Assembly (NCBI GenBank): GCA_015227615.1
Contig: JAALGZ010000037.1
Coordinates: forward strand, 186,001 to 250,000
DNA: 64,000 nt
DNA from: Labyrinthula sp. Ha
Taxonomy: Eukaryota > Sar > Bigyra > Labyrinthulida > Labyrinthulaceae
Reading direction: 5' to 3'
The position numbers were made by a program, and so were the translations under genes. Positions 23,250-34,542 of this stretch are shown in pieces. Below the pieces are notes generated by a model. It did not search any database and was not told the origin of the DNA. It saw only the letters and a program-made list of their open reading frames with translations. Positions within the stretch are counted from its first letter, which is position 1. Each line of letters begins with the position of its first letter.

Positions 23250-24512
23250 TCATCTGGCATACTCGGTTTCTAAGAAACTATCTCCAAGAAACACCAAACT
23301 GCCAGTCTCTTGCCGATCCATGAAATCTGCGCGCTCCCTCTCTTCTGGTCTTAACCTCGCTTTATTCCTGTTGCGCGGTTTCATCCTCTTAAACTTCTTC
23401 AAAGCGCCTTTTAATTTTTCAACACCGCCAATCCGCTTAAAAAAATTGACAGTGCTATTTCTCGCGGTTGCAAAACTAAATCCCGCAGATGTTCTAAAGT
23501 CACTTAGATTACCTACATCAACTTCAACTTCCTGAACCTCTTCAACTTCACTTTCTACATAACTCTTAGTTTCCTCAAGGATTTGAAGAAAAGTTTCACC
23601 TGGAGTCCATCCAGTTTCCTGCTCGTACTGGATTTCCTCCTTCCTAGTTTCAAAAGGCTCCGATTCTCTATTATCAACACTCATCGAAACAAAAGATGCT
23701 CTTTTTTCTCCAGAAACATTTGCAAGACCCAAATTAACAAAATAAAAATTCATTGCATTGATAAAAGCTGCTAATTCTTGACCCACTTGTTGATTAATCT
23801 CTGAGTTCTTGTTTTCCCCTTGAATTCCAATCAAATATAAAAACGCTTCTGGTGAGTTAATCTCCTTCAACCAAACATTTTCAATACTTTCTAAACTTTT
23901 TTGTTGATCAGTTGAATAACATAAAAGAAAAACACTGCAATTCACGTAATTTAATCTACGAAGTTGAGGATAATCTGAATTAGAAACACAGCAGAGAACA
24001 AGATTAACTCTTTCTCCAGTTACTTCTAAAGGAACTTCTATATTCTCATTAAGGTAATTTTCTTTAGCTGCTCTCTTTGCAAGTTCTTTTCGACCACATT
24101 CCAGAAAAAATACTTCAATGAAACGCTGCATTAATAAACGATCATCACCAACAACACAAATTTTGACTAATCTGGGGGGAGAGTTTTTACATGCTTCCAA
24201 AAGCGCTTTAATCCAAGCACGTTTTTCTTCTTCATCTGTTCCTGCAAGAACAATTTTTCTTTTACCAGGAGTTCGAATTTCAAAACAAAAATCTCTAAAC
24301 TCAGAGTTTAATATTTTTGTGTTTTGTTGAAGAGAAAATGTGGATGGAGTTGAAGTTTGAGTGGCATCTTTGTAAACGGAAAGTGTTCCAGTGTTATCCA
24401 AGGAAAAGTAGAGTTTTGTCCATGGGGGATTTGATGTTTGTTTATATAAATAACCAGAATGTGTTGTTTTAGGAGAAGGTAGTGTATACAGTGATGAAAA
24501 CGAAGAACTCAT
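23250..24512 (-). CDS. PH domain fused to a Rho-like pseudo-GTPase
   Basis: A 420-aa protein. Residues 17-112 form a PH domain (HSGYLYKQ ... WTKLYFSLD ... KRAWIKALLEACK), which binds phosphoinositides or proteins. Residues 115-270 follow the order of a Rho-family GTPase: VKICVVGDD, then LVLCCVSNSDYPQLRRLNY where Rho has DTAGQEDYDRLRPLSY, then CSVFLLCYSTDQQKSLE and WLKEINSPEAFLYLIG. The P-loop lacks GKT (GDDRLLMQRF), the DTAGQE switch is gone, and the NKxD-type base-recognition motif reads GIQGENK. It should not bind or cleave GTP normally. A basic C-terminal region (FKRIGGVEKLKGALKKFKR) follows. The combination is unusual; family assignment of the second domain is by my reading. Confidence 0.75.
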   Translation of the reverse strand: MSSSFSSLYTLPSPKTTHSGYLYKQTSNPPWTKLYFSLDNTGTLSVYKDATQTSTPSTFSLQQNTKILNSEFRDFCFEIRTPGKRKIVLAGTDEEEKRAWIKALLEACKNSPPRLVKICVVGDDRLLMQRFIEVFFLECGRKELAKRAAKENYLNENIEVPLEVTGERVNLVLCCVSNSDYPQLRRLNYVNCSVFLLCYSTDQQKSLESIENVWLKEINSPEAFLYLIGIQGENKNSEINQQVGQELAAFINAMNFYFVNLGLANVSGEKRASFVSMSVDNRESEPFETRKEEIQYEQETGWTPGETFLQILEETKSYVESEVEEVQEVEVDVGNLSDFRTSAGFSFATARNSTVNFFKRIGGVEKLKGALKKFKRMKPRNRNKARLRPEERERADFMDRQETGSLVFLGDSFLETEYAR

Positions 24513-24575
24513 GTTATTAATTGTTTTTTAATGTTTGCACTTTTCGTTTTTGTCTGGCTGTTTTCGACAAGGTGT

Positions 24576-24593
24576 AAATTGCCCAAAATATTT
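24576..24593. promoter_or_regulatory. AATTGCCCAAAATATT motif upstream of the PH gene
   Basis: AAATTGCCCAAAATATTT lies 64 bp upstream of the ATG at 24512 (minus-strand gene). It is identical over 16 bp to the first unit of the double motif at 3845. The distance equals the one to the kinase start at 21295. Confidence 0.55.
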
Positions 24594-27500
24594 ATTGTGT
24601 ATTCTTATTTTCATCTGCTGAATTTCGTGTTATTCTTACCGGGAAGAATTACTGGAATTTTTATTCAGCTTCTGTCTTCTCAATATTGTGTTACCACAAA
24701 GAAATTGTGTGTGTTTTTTTTGTCCCAAATTGTTCGGTATTATTTATGAGAACTCCGTACGAAAAAGTACTTGAGTTTTATATATTTTTCCTGTGACAAA
24801 TTAGAAAATTGGACTCCTATTTCTTGGATATGATACTTCAACAATTTTTGCTCAAGTCTTGGGCTGAAGAAAAGGAGAGACCTTCAAATGTGAGCAGCTC
24901 GTTCTTATTGTGGAAGAGGTTAGGTTTCTAATATGGGTTTGAAGTTTCTGTAAAAGTAACTTTTCGTGTTTTTCTACCTTGTTTCCTTGCACAATGGCTT
25001 CTTACTAGAAAACTAGTAGTCAGTCCAAATTTGGAAAATAGTCTTCGAAACATGATTCTGAGAGCACTTATATTACTCAAACATGCTATAGTTCACAGAA
25101 TACTTCCTTTTGAATGCGAAGAAAAGCTAGTGCTGGATAGGTCTCTCGAATGCCGGCAGCGACGATTCTGTCATGAACGAGTATAGTGTTTCGTTAATTT
25201 TCAGGAAAGTACTTGAACTCTTCTAAAATAAGATGGATATTATGACTAGACCCCATTTACTGCTAGTAACTTTATTTTGTAGTATAGCACAAAACCATAA
25301 CTTTTTGGACAAAAGGATAGTGCTCAACTTCAAACCAATTATTATAATCACAATACTAATCCAACTAAGAGTATTCTATCACACAGGGTTAGTTGAGTGC
25401 GAAAAGTGGCACCTATTACTGCAGAGTCAATAAAGAGTGTTAACTCCATTGAATGAAAATGGCAGAAAAAAAGTTTCCTTGACATATCCCAATAGCTGTC
25501 TGCTCAACCTGTCTCTATGAAGTGCGATTTTGAAGTTTGCACGAAGATTTTGTCTTCCGGAAAAGGCCTGATAATAATCATTCAACTTTAGTTAGAAACA
25601 CGCAACAGATTAAAGGTATAAGTATTTTCTTATTGCTCACTCGTTTTGTTGGTAAATAGCTGTATTTGCTCTTATGTCTGAATTCTTATATTTTTTTCCT
25701 GCTGACTGTCTTTTTCCAGTTTGCTGGAAGCAAATCGGAAAAATTGTTTTTAGCTTAAAAAATTTATAGGAGCCGAAATTCGGGTGAATAGTAGATTTGT
25801 TATCCTAATATCATCAGTTGACAACACGAAGTGGGTAGCTAAACATTTTGAAAAATAGACTCAACCACGCAGAAAATTAATTAAGAGAAAATGGCGACAC
25901 AAAGAGCATCGTTAAATTTAAGGTAAAAAACTAAAAGAACAAAACACTCATAAGAGTGAAGTACTTTAAAGAATTATTAACCCATAGAAGATTTTTTTCA
26001 GTAATACTGACTTTGCTCTTGCTCTCTTTACTGCCTCAGCTAAGTCTTAGATATCGTATCGGTAGGTAAAAGTACCCGATCAACTTAAACATGAGCACCT
26101 TACGATCATGTTAGTAACTATCTCTCACCGTTAATTGTCTGACCGTCTGATACTTAATTCGTAGAAGATGTATCTTTGACAATAATTGGAGTTCTGTATT
26201 TGAAACTTTTCATCAGTAACCGAACAATTTGACTTGGTCGGATAATAAATCATTTTAGAGTTAATTTGTTTAATCATGATAATTGTATCTTAATTTCTCA
26301 CCGGATTTTGTGTTATCAATTCATAACGAGGCATCCCGATCAATTCTCGCACAGCAAAAGATTTAGAAAATTAGGTGCAACTTTTGGGCTTGAGAATATT
26401 TCCGAGGTCATTCCCTTATATGTATTTGGTAACTATTGGTTATTCTAAGAGATTTAGACGTTGCTTTATTTCTATGAAGCTAAAATAAGAGTTGTTCACC
26501 TTTGTTATATAAGTTTAAGTATCATGGGTTCCTTGCAGCATACGTGGAACTGAACTAGGCTATAACAAACATTTTGCTGAATCAGGCAGCTACCCAATAA
26601 CCGGAACAAATAATATTATATCTAGAGAACTAAAATTGACTTAAGGAGCATATGGAATTCAAATATGTATGAAATTTTGTAATTTGATCTACGTTGTCCT
26701 GCATAATATTTAAGCACATAAAAAGACAAAGACACTTGAATTAAGTTGCCAAGTTTTATAGTTCATTTGAGTTTCAAAAAAAAGTTCAACCAATTATGAT
26801 TTTGCTGCCACTATGCTTGTCTCCATATTTTATAAGAAATTATAGTTTCATTTCAATTTGATTAAGTGCTGCTTATGAAGATATTTGACAAAGAAAAATC
26901 TCGGTAGTGATATTCGCCAAGATTTCAAAAAATTCTCTAAAATGCTTGTACATGTGTTAAGATTTTTTCTTTCAAGGGTATTTTCAGAATATTTGTTAGA
27001 AGGGCCGCAAAAATTACATAAAGCTTCCTACTTCGCTCAATCTGTCAAGATGTAGCTTTGGTGAATATCATGACACATACTGCATATTCCAGTTCTAAAA
27101 TTCATAGGGTTTATATGAATCCCGCTTACATGTTTTTTAGTGCCTGCCTTTTTGCTCATGGATGAATTTTTCTGGTGGTGGGAAGATGATGAGCTAAGGC
27201 AAAGAATCTGAAATATTTCAAGTTGGCGATAGCAATATCTTATTGTCACTTTCTGATTTGAGACATAATAATATATGTGTATCAATTCTCTGTGGATATA
27301 CTGTTGAACTGGAGATGTTGAATTGGGCTTAGGTTCTAGCCAGATAATAACATCTTTGGACTACAGGAAGGATTAAAGGATATATACAGTTCTTATTCAT
27401 TCTAATTGAAAATTATTATAGCGTGGGTTTTGAATAAATTTGTTGAATAATTTCTCTGTCGCAAGAGTAGCTATATTCTACTTAGTGCTGTCCTTTATAT

Positions 27501-30231
27501 ATTGTTTCTCAGTTGATAATAGCATTAAATATCCAGCAAGCTAATCACTCACCAGTGGGATGAATATCGTTTAGAGCTTAAAGGACTTATCCTTAAGCTG
27601 TTGAACATTTTAATGGGCATAAGAACCTAATGTTATTATTCTTGCTTACTGGACTTAGAGTCTCGCAAGATCTCTTTTCCATCATAATATGCTCGTAGTT
27701 TTCAGGCCCATGGAATGTTTCATTTTTATTTCTACAATGCTTCATTTTCTCTAAGACAAGTTTAGAATATGTATCATAGTCCCTATATCTGATTGGTTCA
27801 TGAATAGAATACACGAGTGATAAATTTTCTAATATTTTCATGTAATTGTGCATCAGATGTAGGATTAACTGCTTCCATATTGTAGATGATTATTATTTGC
27901 ATCAAAAGCATACAATTAATATTAGTTCTGCCTGAATATTCTACTTACCTACTAATATCTAAAGCTTTACTACTTATGAGACTATCCATGTTTTCATCGA
28001 TGAATATGTTTTATGGTACGTTTCATTTCTTTAAATATTGTTTTTTAACGTTGTGAGAGACATCGAAGACGTCGATTTCTAATGTGCTTTGTGGAAAACA
28101 ATTGCTTTGAGGAATATCTGTTCTTTCCCCTTTAGTTCTATGGTAAGAATGTATTATATCATTCTACACCTCAATAGAAAAGACTTGGCAAAAACTTGTT
28201 CTGCATTGGATTTGTATATGAACTCTGAAGATATTGATGGCTTCATAAAATGATTCTTTATTTTGTATTTATATATATATAGTTAGAGTTGAAGCTTGGT
28301 CTGGAGAGCAGTATGATGTCGTAAAACGAAGGTGAAGAAATAGTTAGTTAAGTAGTTTGAATGAGTGTAAGACTAGTAAGCGCTAACAATCTATGGAAGA
28401 AATTAAAAACTTCATGAACGAAAACCAAGCCACGCTAAGATCCCATCCCCCTAAGTCATAGGGTTATATATGTAGCTTCAGTAACCTTCTCTAAGAATAG
28501 ATGAAGCAGAAACTTTAAGCACTGAAACATAGTAAAACAAAACTTTCCATATACCCAATTAAAACAATAATTCCCCTTTCCGGTCAAGATTCACTATTTT
28601 TTATACCTTCATGAATTAGTTATCAAATTTTAATTGTAATATGAGAGTGCTTAATAACTTTGAAAAAGCTGGTAGAGAATAAAACTCTGTACTTGAACTA
28701 AGTGTTCCTCTTGGAAAGGATTCCCATTCTCAGAGGAAAAATTAAGCGTTTTCACTTAGGTTGTTTAGAAATAACCATACAACTGGAAAACTATTTTACT
28801 AAGCTCTATTGGCCCTTTCTAAATAAAATCTATACTTTTAAAGAACAAATTAATAGTTTGATAATATGTATTATCATAGATTGCCTATGTTTGGATCGAC
28901 ACCTATCTTCATGACTTGAGACCAACCATAACTCTTATATGTACTTAGCCATTACTATGAATTTCTTCATGTAAACTACTAGAGCTTTTTTGCATACAAA
29001 TAAAGAAGAATTTATTTGGCCTGCTGCTATTATGGAAACTTAATCGCAAAGAATATTACCAAAAATATCTGCTTGTTCTTCTAGTTATGTATTCAGAAAG
29101 CATTTGTAAACTCAAATCCTTTCATATTGGTATACCCAGAAGCGCTCAATGTTCACATACACGGACTAGCTTAAGCTTCTCTAGTTAAATCTTAGGCATA
29201 GTTCATCTCGGGTGTAGCTAAATAACTTCAGTTCTCAGAAAGTAAACCAAATGCTCAATCTAGATTGTCCAAGTATTCTGGAACACGCTTGGGTGAGCAA
29301 TTAGGTTATTATTGATAAAATCTAAAATTAGCTCCTGCTTTTTTTGCATGCACAAGATGTTTGGTAGATGTATTGTTATTCCATATGCAGTCATATAGCC
29401 AGGTTAGCATATTATATTTCTATGGATGTGGTTGTACTCTATTTTTTTATATAGACCAAGAACATGAAAAACATGTTGGTATCTGCTGCTGGACTTGATA
29501 TTGTTTATTCGATCTGTCGAGAGATTATATTCCTCTTTTCATTTTGTATGGACATGCAGAGTACTTTAATCACCAATTTACAAGATATGATAGCAGTTTC
29601 AATTTATCAACTTTTTCTATTCTTAAAAACTACAACGGCTATATTTCAACTAAAAACTTTAACGGACAACCTAATATGCAGTAGCAGTTATGAAAAAATA
29701 TTATTTAATGGACGGAAATCATAGAAAGAATATCATTTATTATTAGGTAGAGCAAAATTAAAAGGAAATATGGGTCTACAATACCCATTCGTGTGTTTCA
29801 TTGTAACTAGCACATCATGCCTGCATTTTGAAATAAAATAAACCGTGCGGAACATAATATTTCAGAAAAGGTTTTATTACCTTATCAAAATGTTGTTCTA
29901 GAATGCATATGATCCTTACTATTTTATTCTTGTATTGCTTTTCTTTTTGAATGAAAAAAGCCAAAAAAAAAGAGAGGTTCCGAATAATCATCTTTCCAAA
30001 GAAATATAAACACAACTTTGATTTCAATAGTTTCTTTAAACGCAAAGATAAATCGAGTAAATAATCATGGCGAACCATCATCATGGAACAATGCTTGTAT
30101 CTCTAGTTTTTGCAGAAGCATGAAGGTGTAATAAAATCAAGCGAAATGTACATATATAAGCTTTTTTCAAGATATAGAAGAGCTTACGACACATTCAGGA
30201 CTAATATAGCAGGTTCAAATTTGTTGATTGG
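24594..30231. other. Gene-poor stretch of about 5.6 kb
   Basis: No family could be recognised on either strand. Small open frames of 60-90 codons (for example at 27037-27285, 27593-27853 and 29464-29724) lack conserved motifs and fit chance at this AT content. No tRNA, large inverted repeat or tandem array was seen apart from short AT microsatellites near 28270. Confidence 0.45.
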
Positions 30232-31212
30232 TTAAGGAATTAACTCACACGAGACGGAACCAACAGCACCAAAATTTGCTCTTAATACGTCACCAGACAC
30301 GATATTATTATTAAAAACTTGGTCTTTTCCATCTAATTCAACATATTCAGGCATAAAAGTGTTTTCTTTGCCATTTAAACGGCTAAATCCAATTTGACAA
30401 CAATGACCAGAAATGACAAAACTGTCTTTATAGAGGGTATTTTGTCCGTTAATAAGAAAATCGTTGACAAAAAAAGTAAAAGAAGAAAGAGGAGAATTAA
30501 AAGGGTTGTTTTTTGGTGTTCCTTCGGAGAGTATTTTGTTATTTAAGGTGAATTTAACTTTTGTAGAGGCCATGTTGTTTAAGATATCATCAAGTGACTC
30601 TGAAGATTCAGAGGAAAAGAGTTTCTTTCCTTGAAGAATTTTCGATCCAAGTAATGCATCACATACATAAGAGGGAAGGGATCTACTTTTCTTTTCAAAT
30701 TTCAGTTGATTAAAGACGGAGTTTATTCTGCATCCACAGAATTCAATACAAAGAAAGATTTCTTTGATAAGTTTCTTGGCTTCATTCTCTGTTAGCTCTT
30801 GTGTGAAATCTTGAGGAACGAGATCCTGATTTAAAGAGAATCCAAATTCAGCTTCAGCGCAAAAGACAAAATTATCTGAAATATTGATCGTACTATCAGT
30901 GAATATGCAAGAAATTGGAAGCGGTGCGTAAAGGCAATGTGTTTGGTCAAATACGTTTTTCCAACCTAATTTAAAGCAGCACGAATCCAAGTGTTCTTTT
31001 GAATGAAGTTTATCAAATAACTTGAGTGAAATGAGTTTTGCTTTTTCAAGTGTCATGCTTGAAAGAAGATGCTCGAGATCTTTTGGATTCCCCGTGATCA
31101 ATAAACTAGCTTGTTCATAATTCAGCAACCACAGGTTTAATAATGTTTGTATCAAAATATAAGACTTATCATTTGAAAGATGGTTCTTAATTGTAGTTAA
31201 TCTTTGTGTCAT
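30232..31212 (-). CDS. MhpD-type 2-oxo-4-pentenoate hydratase-like protein
   Basis: A 326-aa protein whose C-terminal 230 residues follow the fumarylacetoacetase-like fold of MhpD/2-keto-4-pentenoate hydratases and oxalocrotonate decarboxylases. Markers are the metal-ligand acidic pair in FCAEAEFGFSLNQDLVP, the following LTENEAKKLIKEIFLCIEFC segment (family: valuEvvDsR), a GNDFLINGQNT-like turn (VNDFLING) and the closing SGDVLRANFGAVGSVSCEL (family: AGDxVxAxFGxLGSVxVxF). Bacterial members act in aromatic ring catabolism; eukaryotic roles are poorly known. The N-terminal 95 residues are extended compared with the usual 260-aa enzymes. The expected acidic residue in the second helix is hard to place, so activity is uncertain. 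The gene stands alone in gene-poor DNA, and codon use is AT-rich like the host. Confidence 0.65.
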   Translation of the reverse strand: MTQRLTTIKNHLSNDKSYILIQTLLNLWLLNYEQASLLITGNPKDLEHLLSSMTLEKAKLISLKLFDKLHSKEHLDSCCFKLGWKNVFDQTHCLYAPLPISCIFTDSTINISDNFVFCAEAEFGFSLNQDLVPQDFTQELTENEAKKLIKEIFLCIEFCGCRINSVFNQLKFEKKSRSLPSYVCDALLGSKILQGKKLFSSESSESLDDILNNMASTKVKFTLNNKILSEGTPKNNPFNSPLSSFTFFVNDFLINGQNTLYKDSFVISGHCCQIGFSRLNGKENTFMPEYVELDGKDQVFNNNIVSGDVLRANFGAVGSVSCELIP

Positions 31213-34200
31213 TGGGTTTAGTGAGAAAAAGGTAGGTTCAATTTCTTTGAAAATTATATGGGTTGTAATTTTTTGTTTGTTATAGTATTACTAGGGTAAT
31301 GCTACACTGTGATTCTTAAGAAAGAGCATAAAAAAAGGCAACTAGAGCAGACATACGGTTTGTAAAGAATCATAACATATTATAAACATGTTTACAAAAT
31401 TTAATTGCAAATAATAAACTTTACATAAATTAATCTTGATTGGGAGATAACTATTTGTGCTTTGGCAATTATACGCGCATGTTTTATCTTAGCTAAAAAT
31501 GGAGTTCTCGGATTAAGACTTTTGCAGTTTGACATTGAAATAGGACTGGGAGAAATATATATCGTATATTTTTATGCAAGATAATTTTTATATAAAAGAA
31601 TACTTGGTACGTTCTTTTTAGTAGATCATCTTGTAATTCATTCCTGAGTTAACGCTTGGCATAGGACATAACAAAACTTATCAATAGCTATTTGATAATT
31701 AAATTGATTCTGATTATGAACAAGAAAATTTGATTTTGACTTGCACCAAATAATTCTGATTTTATTTTCATTATAAAATTATTATTTAAATAAAGAGTGA
31801 CTATGCGATCCTGTTTTAAATTGCCGAGAATTGCTTTCATATTTTCTGCACCCTTTGAATTCCTTTTGAAATTGAACACTGCTCACAAGACATGATAACC
31901 ATCCAGTTATAGGATACAGCAAGGATGTATCCCTCTTATTCTGAAGATTTTCATACTGTGATACAAAAAAAAGAAATGTATTTGTAATTTAGTGCAGGGT
32001 CATGTGGTCCAGCATCGTATTGACAATGAAACACAACACTTTTTTCAGTATAAATCAATAATCTACAAGAGAATTATGATGAAATTATTATTCATAAATG
32101 GCCAAAAAACCAAAGAGTTCGCGAGATTCCAGAGGATTTACCTCCCAACTAGAGAGCCATAAAGGTCATTATTTGGAAACATATTAGCGATCCAGGAGAA
32201 GAGATATTGTTTTCCAAGTTGAGCACACAGTTTTCTCAAGAGTTGGCTTATTTAATGTATAACATGTTAATCGAAGATACCCCTTTATACTATTCAAAAT
32301 TGGCTAATCAAAGTGTTGCAAAATCAAACTCACTATTTTGTTCTTTTTCAACAAAATAGCTCAAGACATATTTATTTTCCAACCCAATATTGGCTAAGTA
32401 AAACAAATGATAAATGCGAATATAATACAACAAATGAACCTCAAGTTATTAAGACAATTAATTACTGACAGACCATGTTTCATAGTAGGCGTTTGCCTAT
32501 ATTAACTTTTGATCGAACTCAGAGAGAATACGCATCTCAAGAATCAACCAGAAGAAGCTACTATGAAAACTTTTTTTTGGAGAATATTAGCACAAAAAAG
32601 GAAAACGTGACATATTCATATTAACTCAGAAAATATTTTTAAGTAGCTTAGCTATTATGGTTATTTTTTCATTTTTTATCTATCTACTCTCGGATTTTGG
32701 TTAAACATGTAATTCTGATCTAAATAAAGAATAAAATATGTAGGAACAATAGATGAAGATACATACAAAGTTAGAAATATAAAAAAAGTACAGAACCTGT
32801 AACTTATTAGACAAAGTCTTCATCTCGTGTTTTCTTGAATTTATTCTAACCTAACAGATAGAGCAAGAGTGCTAATGCTCTACCTAAATTGCGGAAATTC
32901 TAGTTAGAACAAACTACACAGCTCAATAAAATTAACGACTTAGTGTTTCACCAGTTTAGTGGAATCTCTCCATCGATCTTGTTGTATTTTGCATCTTTCG
33001 TGTGGAATGTGATTCCCTTTCTGTTAACCTTATTATATTATATATCTTAATGCAAGGCCAAGAATACTATGAGATACTCATGGCTATTGCTATATACAGC
33101 TAGGACTTAATAACAGTATGAGGAATAGGTAAAAATATTCCAATTACATTTTATTAATTCTTCTATGCATAATAACCCAAGAGTTTTTTTCTAAATTATC
33201 ATTTCTCGTTAGGCCTAGATAAACCTGGATATCACTGGCTCACTGCAAACAACATCTTACTTTTGTTATGTCAATCATATCTTGTTTCTAATCTAGGTAC
33301 CTGTTAAAATTTTAGTAGTTACTACTCCTTAGAAAAAAAAACGACTAAGAGCAGCTAGTGCTAGCATCAATGCTCCTATATCGACTAAACGATTATTTTC
33401 ATAGTTCCACTATAGAAGTAAAATTGCCAGGAATACTAGCTGAGATCAATTCATATCATCTTGGCTGAAAAAAGTATGGCTTAGACTAAGGAATTTATTT
33501 TCAATTTAATAAGTTCCCCATCATATTATCGCAAAAATTCAGAGTCCATTCTTATTAGGAAATACTGGCAGTAGGCTCTAGGCAAAATAGAGTCATGGAA
33601 GAAAAGGAGACATTCGTTCTGGCAAAATGCAGGGTGTGGCTTGTGCCAATAAGAGGTGGATGGGATTTCTAATTTAATATGATAAGTAGCGGATATAACT
33701 AGCTAAGCATGACTAAAGACTTCATGCCAAAGTAATCTATCTCTTAGGTCTTGGTAAATAAACATGTTTCTTCTAGTTACGAAAGCAGCATAGAGGTCGT
33801 TATTCTTGTAAATAGAATTTTTGTAGAGCATGAAACATAATATAGAAGAATATGAGTAAGTAAACACATTTATGTATATATGAAAAGTAAGTTTGGCACA
33901 ACTCAACCTTAATAACTACTATATTATTCTTACTCTATCACCAATATAAACAAATTTGTGCAAAAATAAAAATAATAGATACATATAATTGTAACTAAAC
34001 TTTAAATATTTTGTTTTATTTTTTCATCAATTTAAACAAATATTTGTACCTAAACGCCCAAACTAAGCTCAAAAGGTTCCCAAATATTTACTTATATTTA
34101 CTATTTTACACCGCAGTTTTAAGATAATAAAAACTATTCAGTGAAATAACTCAGTTGGAATATATATATGAATACATTTAAGATAGTTTAGGTCCAAAAG

Positions 34201-34542
34201 AATTCATTTAACTTTAGTTTATGTCTATATTTTTGTTATCTTTCCTTTCTTCAGTGTAGGCTAAATAGCTTTCTTGTTTTATTTCTTGTTAAGTTCGAAC
34301 GTTGTATGTTTCTAATTTGGCCATTTGACCCAACATTACTGTTTTACTTGCCTTGTCCGTTAAGTTACATAATACAATATAGAAATAAAAAGAGAGCATA
34401 TATGTAAAACCGAAAACAAGACGTTCATAGTTCCCAAAAAACAAATATTCTGAGAAATAAATCGCTTATGTTGACATAAAAAGCATGTATTTATAATTAG
34501 CAATAAATTCTGTTCAAACAAAACCAAAACAAATACAAGAAA
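31213..34542. other. Gene-poor stretch of about 3.3 kb
   Basis: AT-rich DNA without recognisable genes. A plus-strand frame near 32100-32270 is protein-like over about 55 codons with one interruption (contains KKPKSSRDSRGFTS and RRRDIVFQVEHTVFSRVG) but matches nothing I know. The stretch should include the promoters of the hydratase gene (31.2 kb) and of the P450 (34.5 kb). Confidence 0.4.

Noticed and set aside
27037-30084. Several 60-90 codon frames (27037, 27593, 29464, 29815)
   Set aside because: No conserved motif and composition matches surrounding AT-rich DNA.
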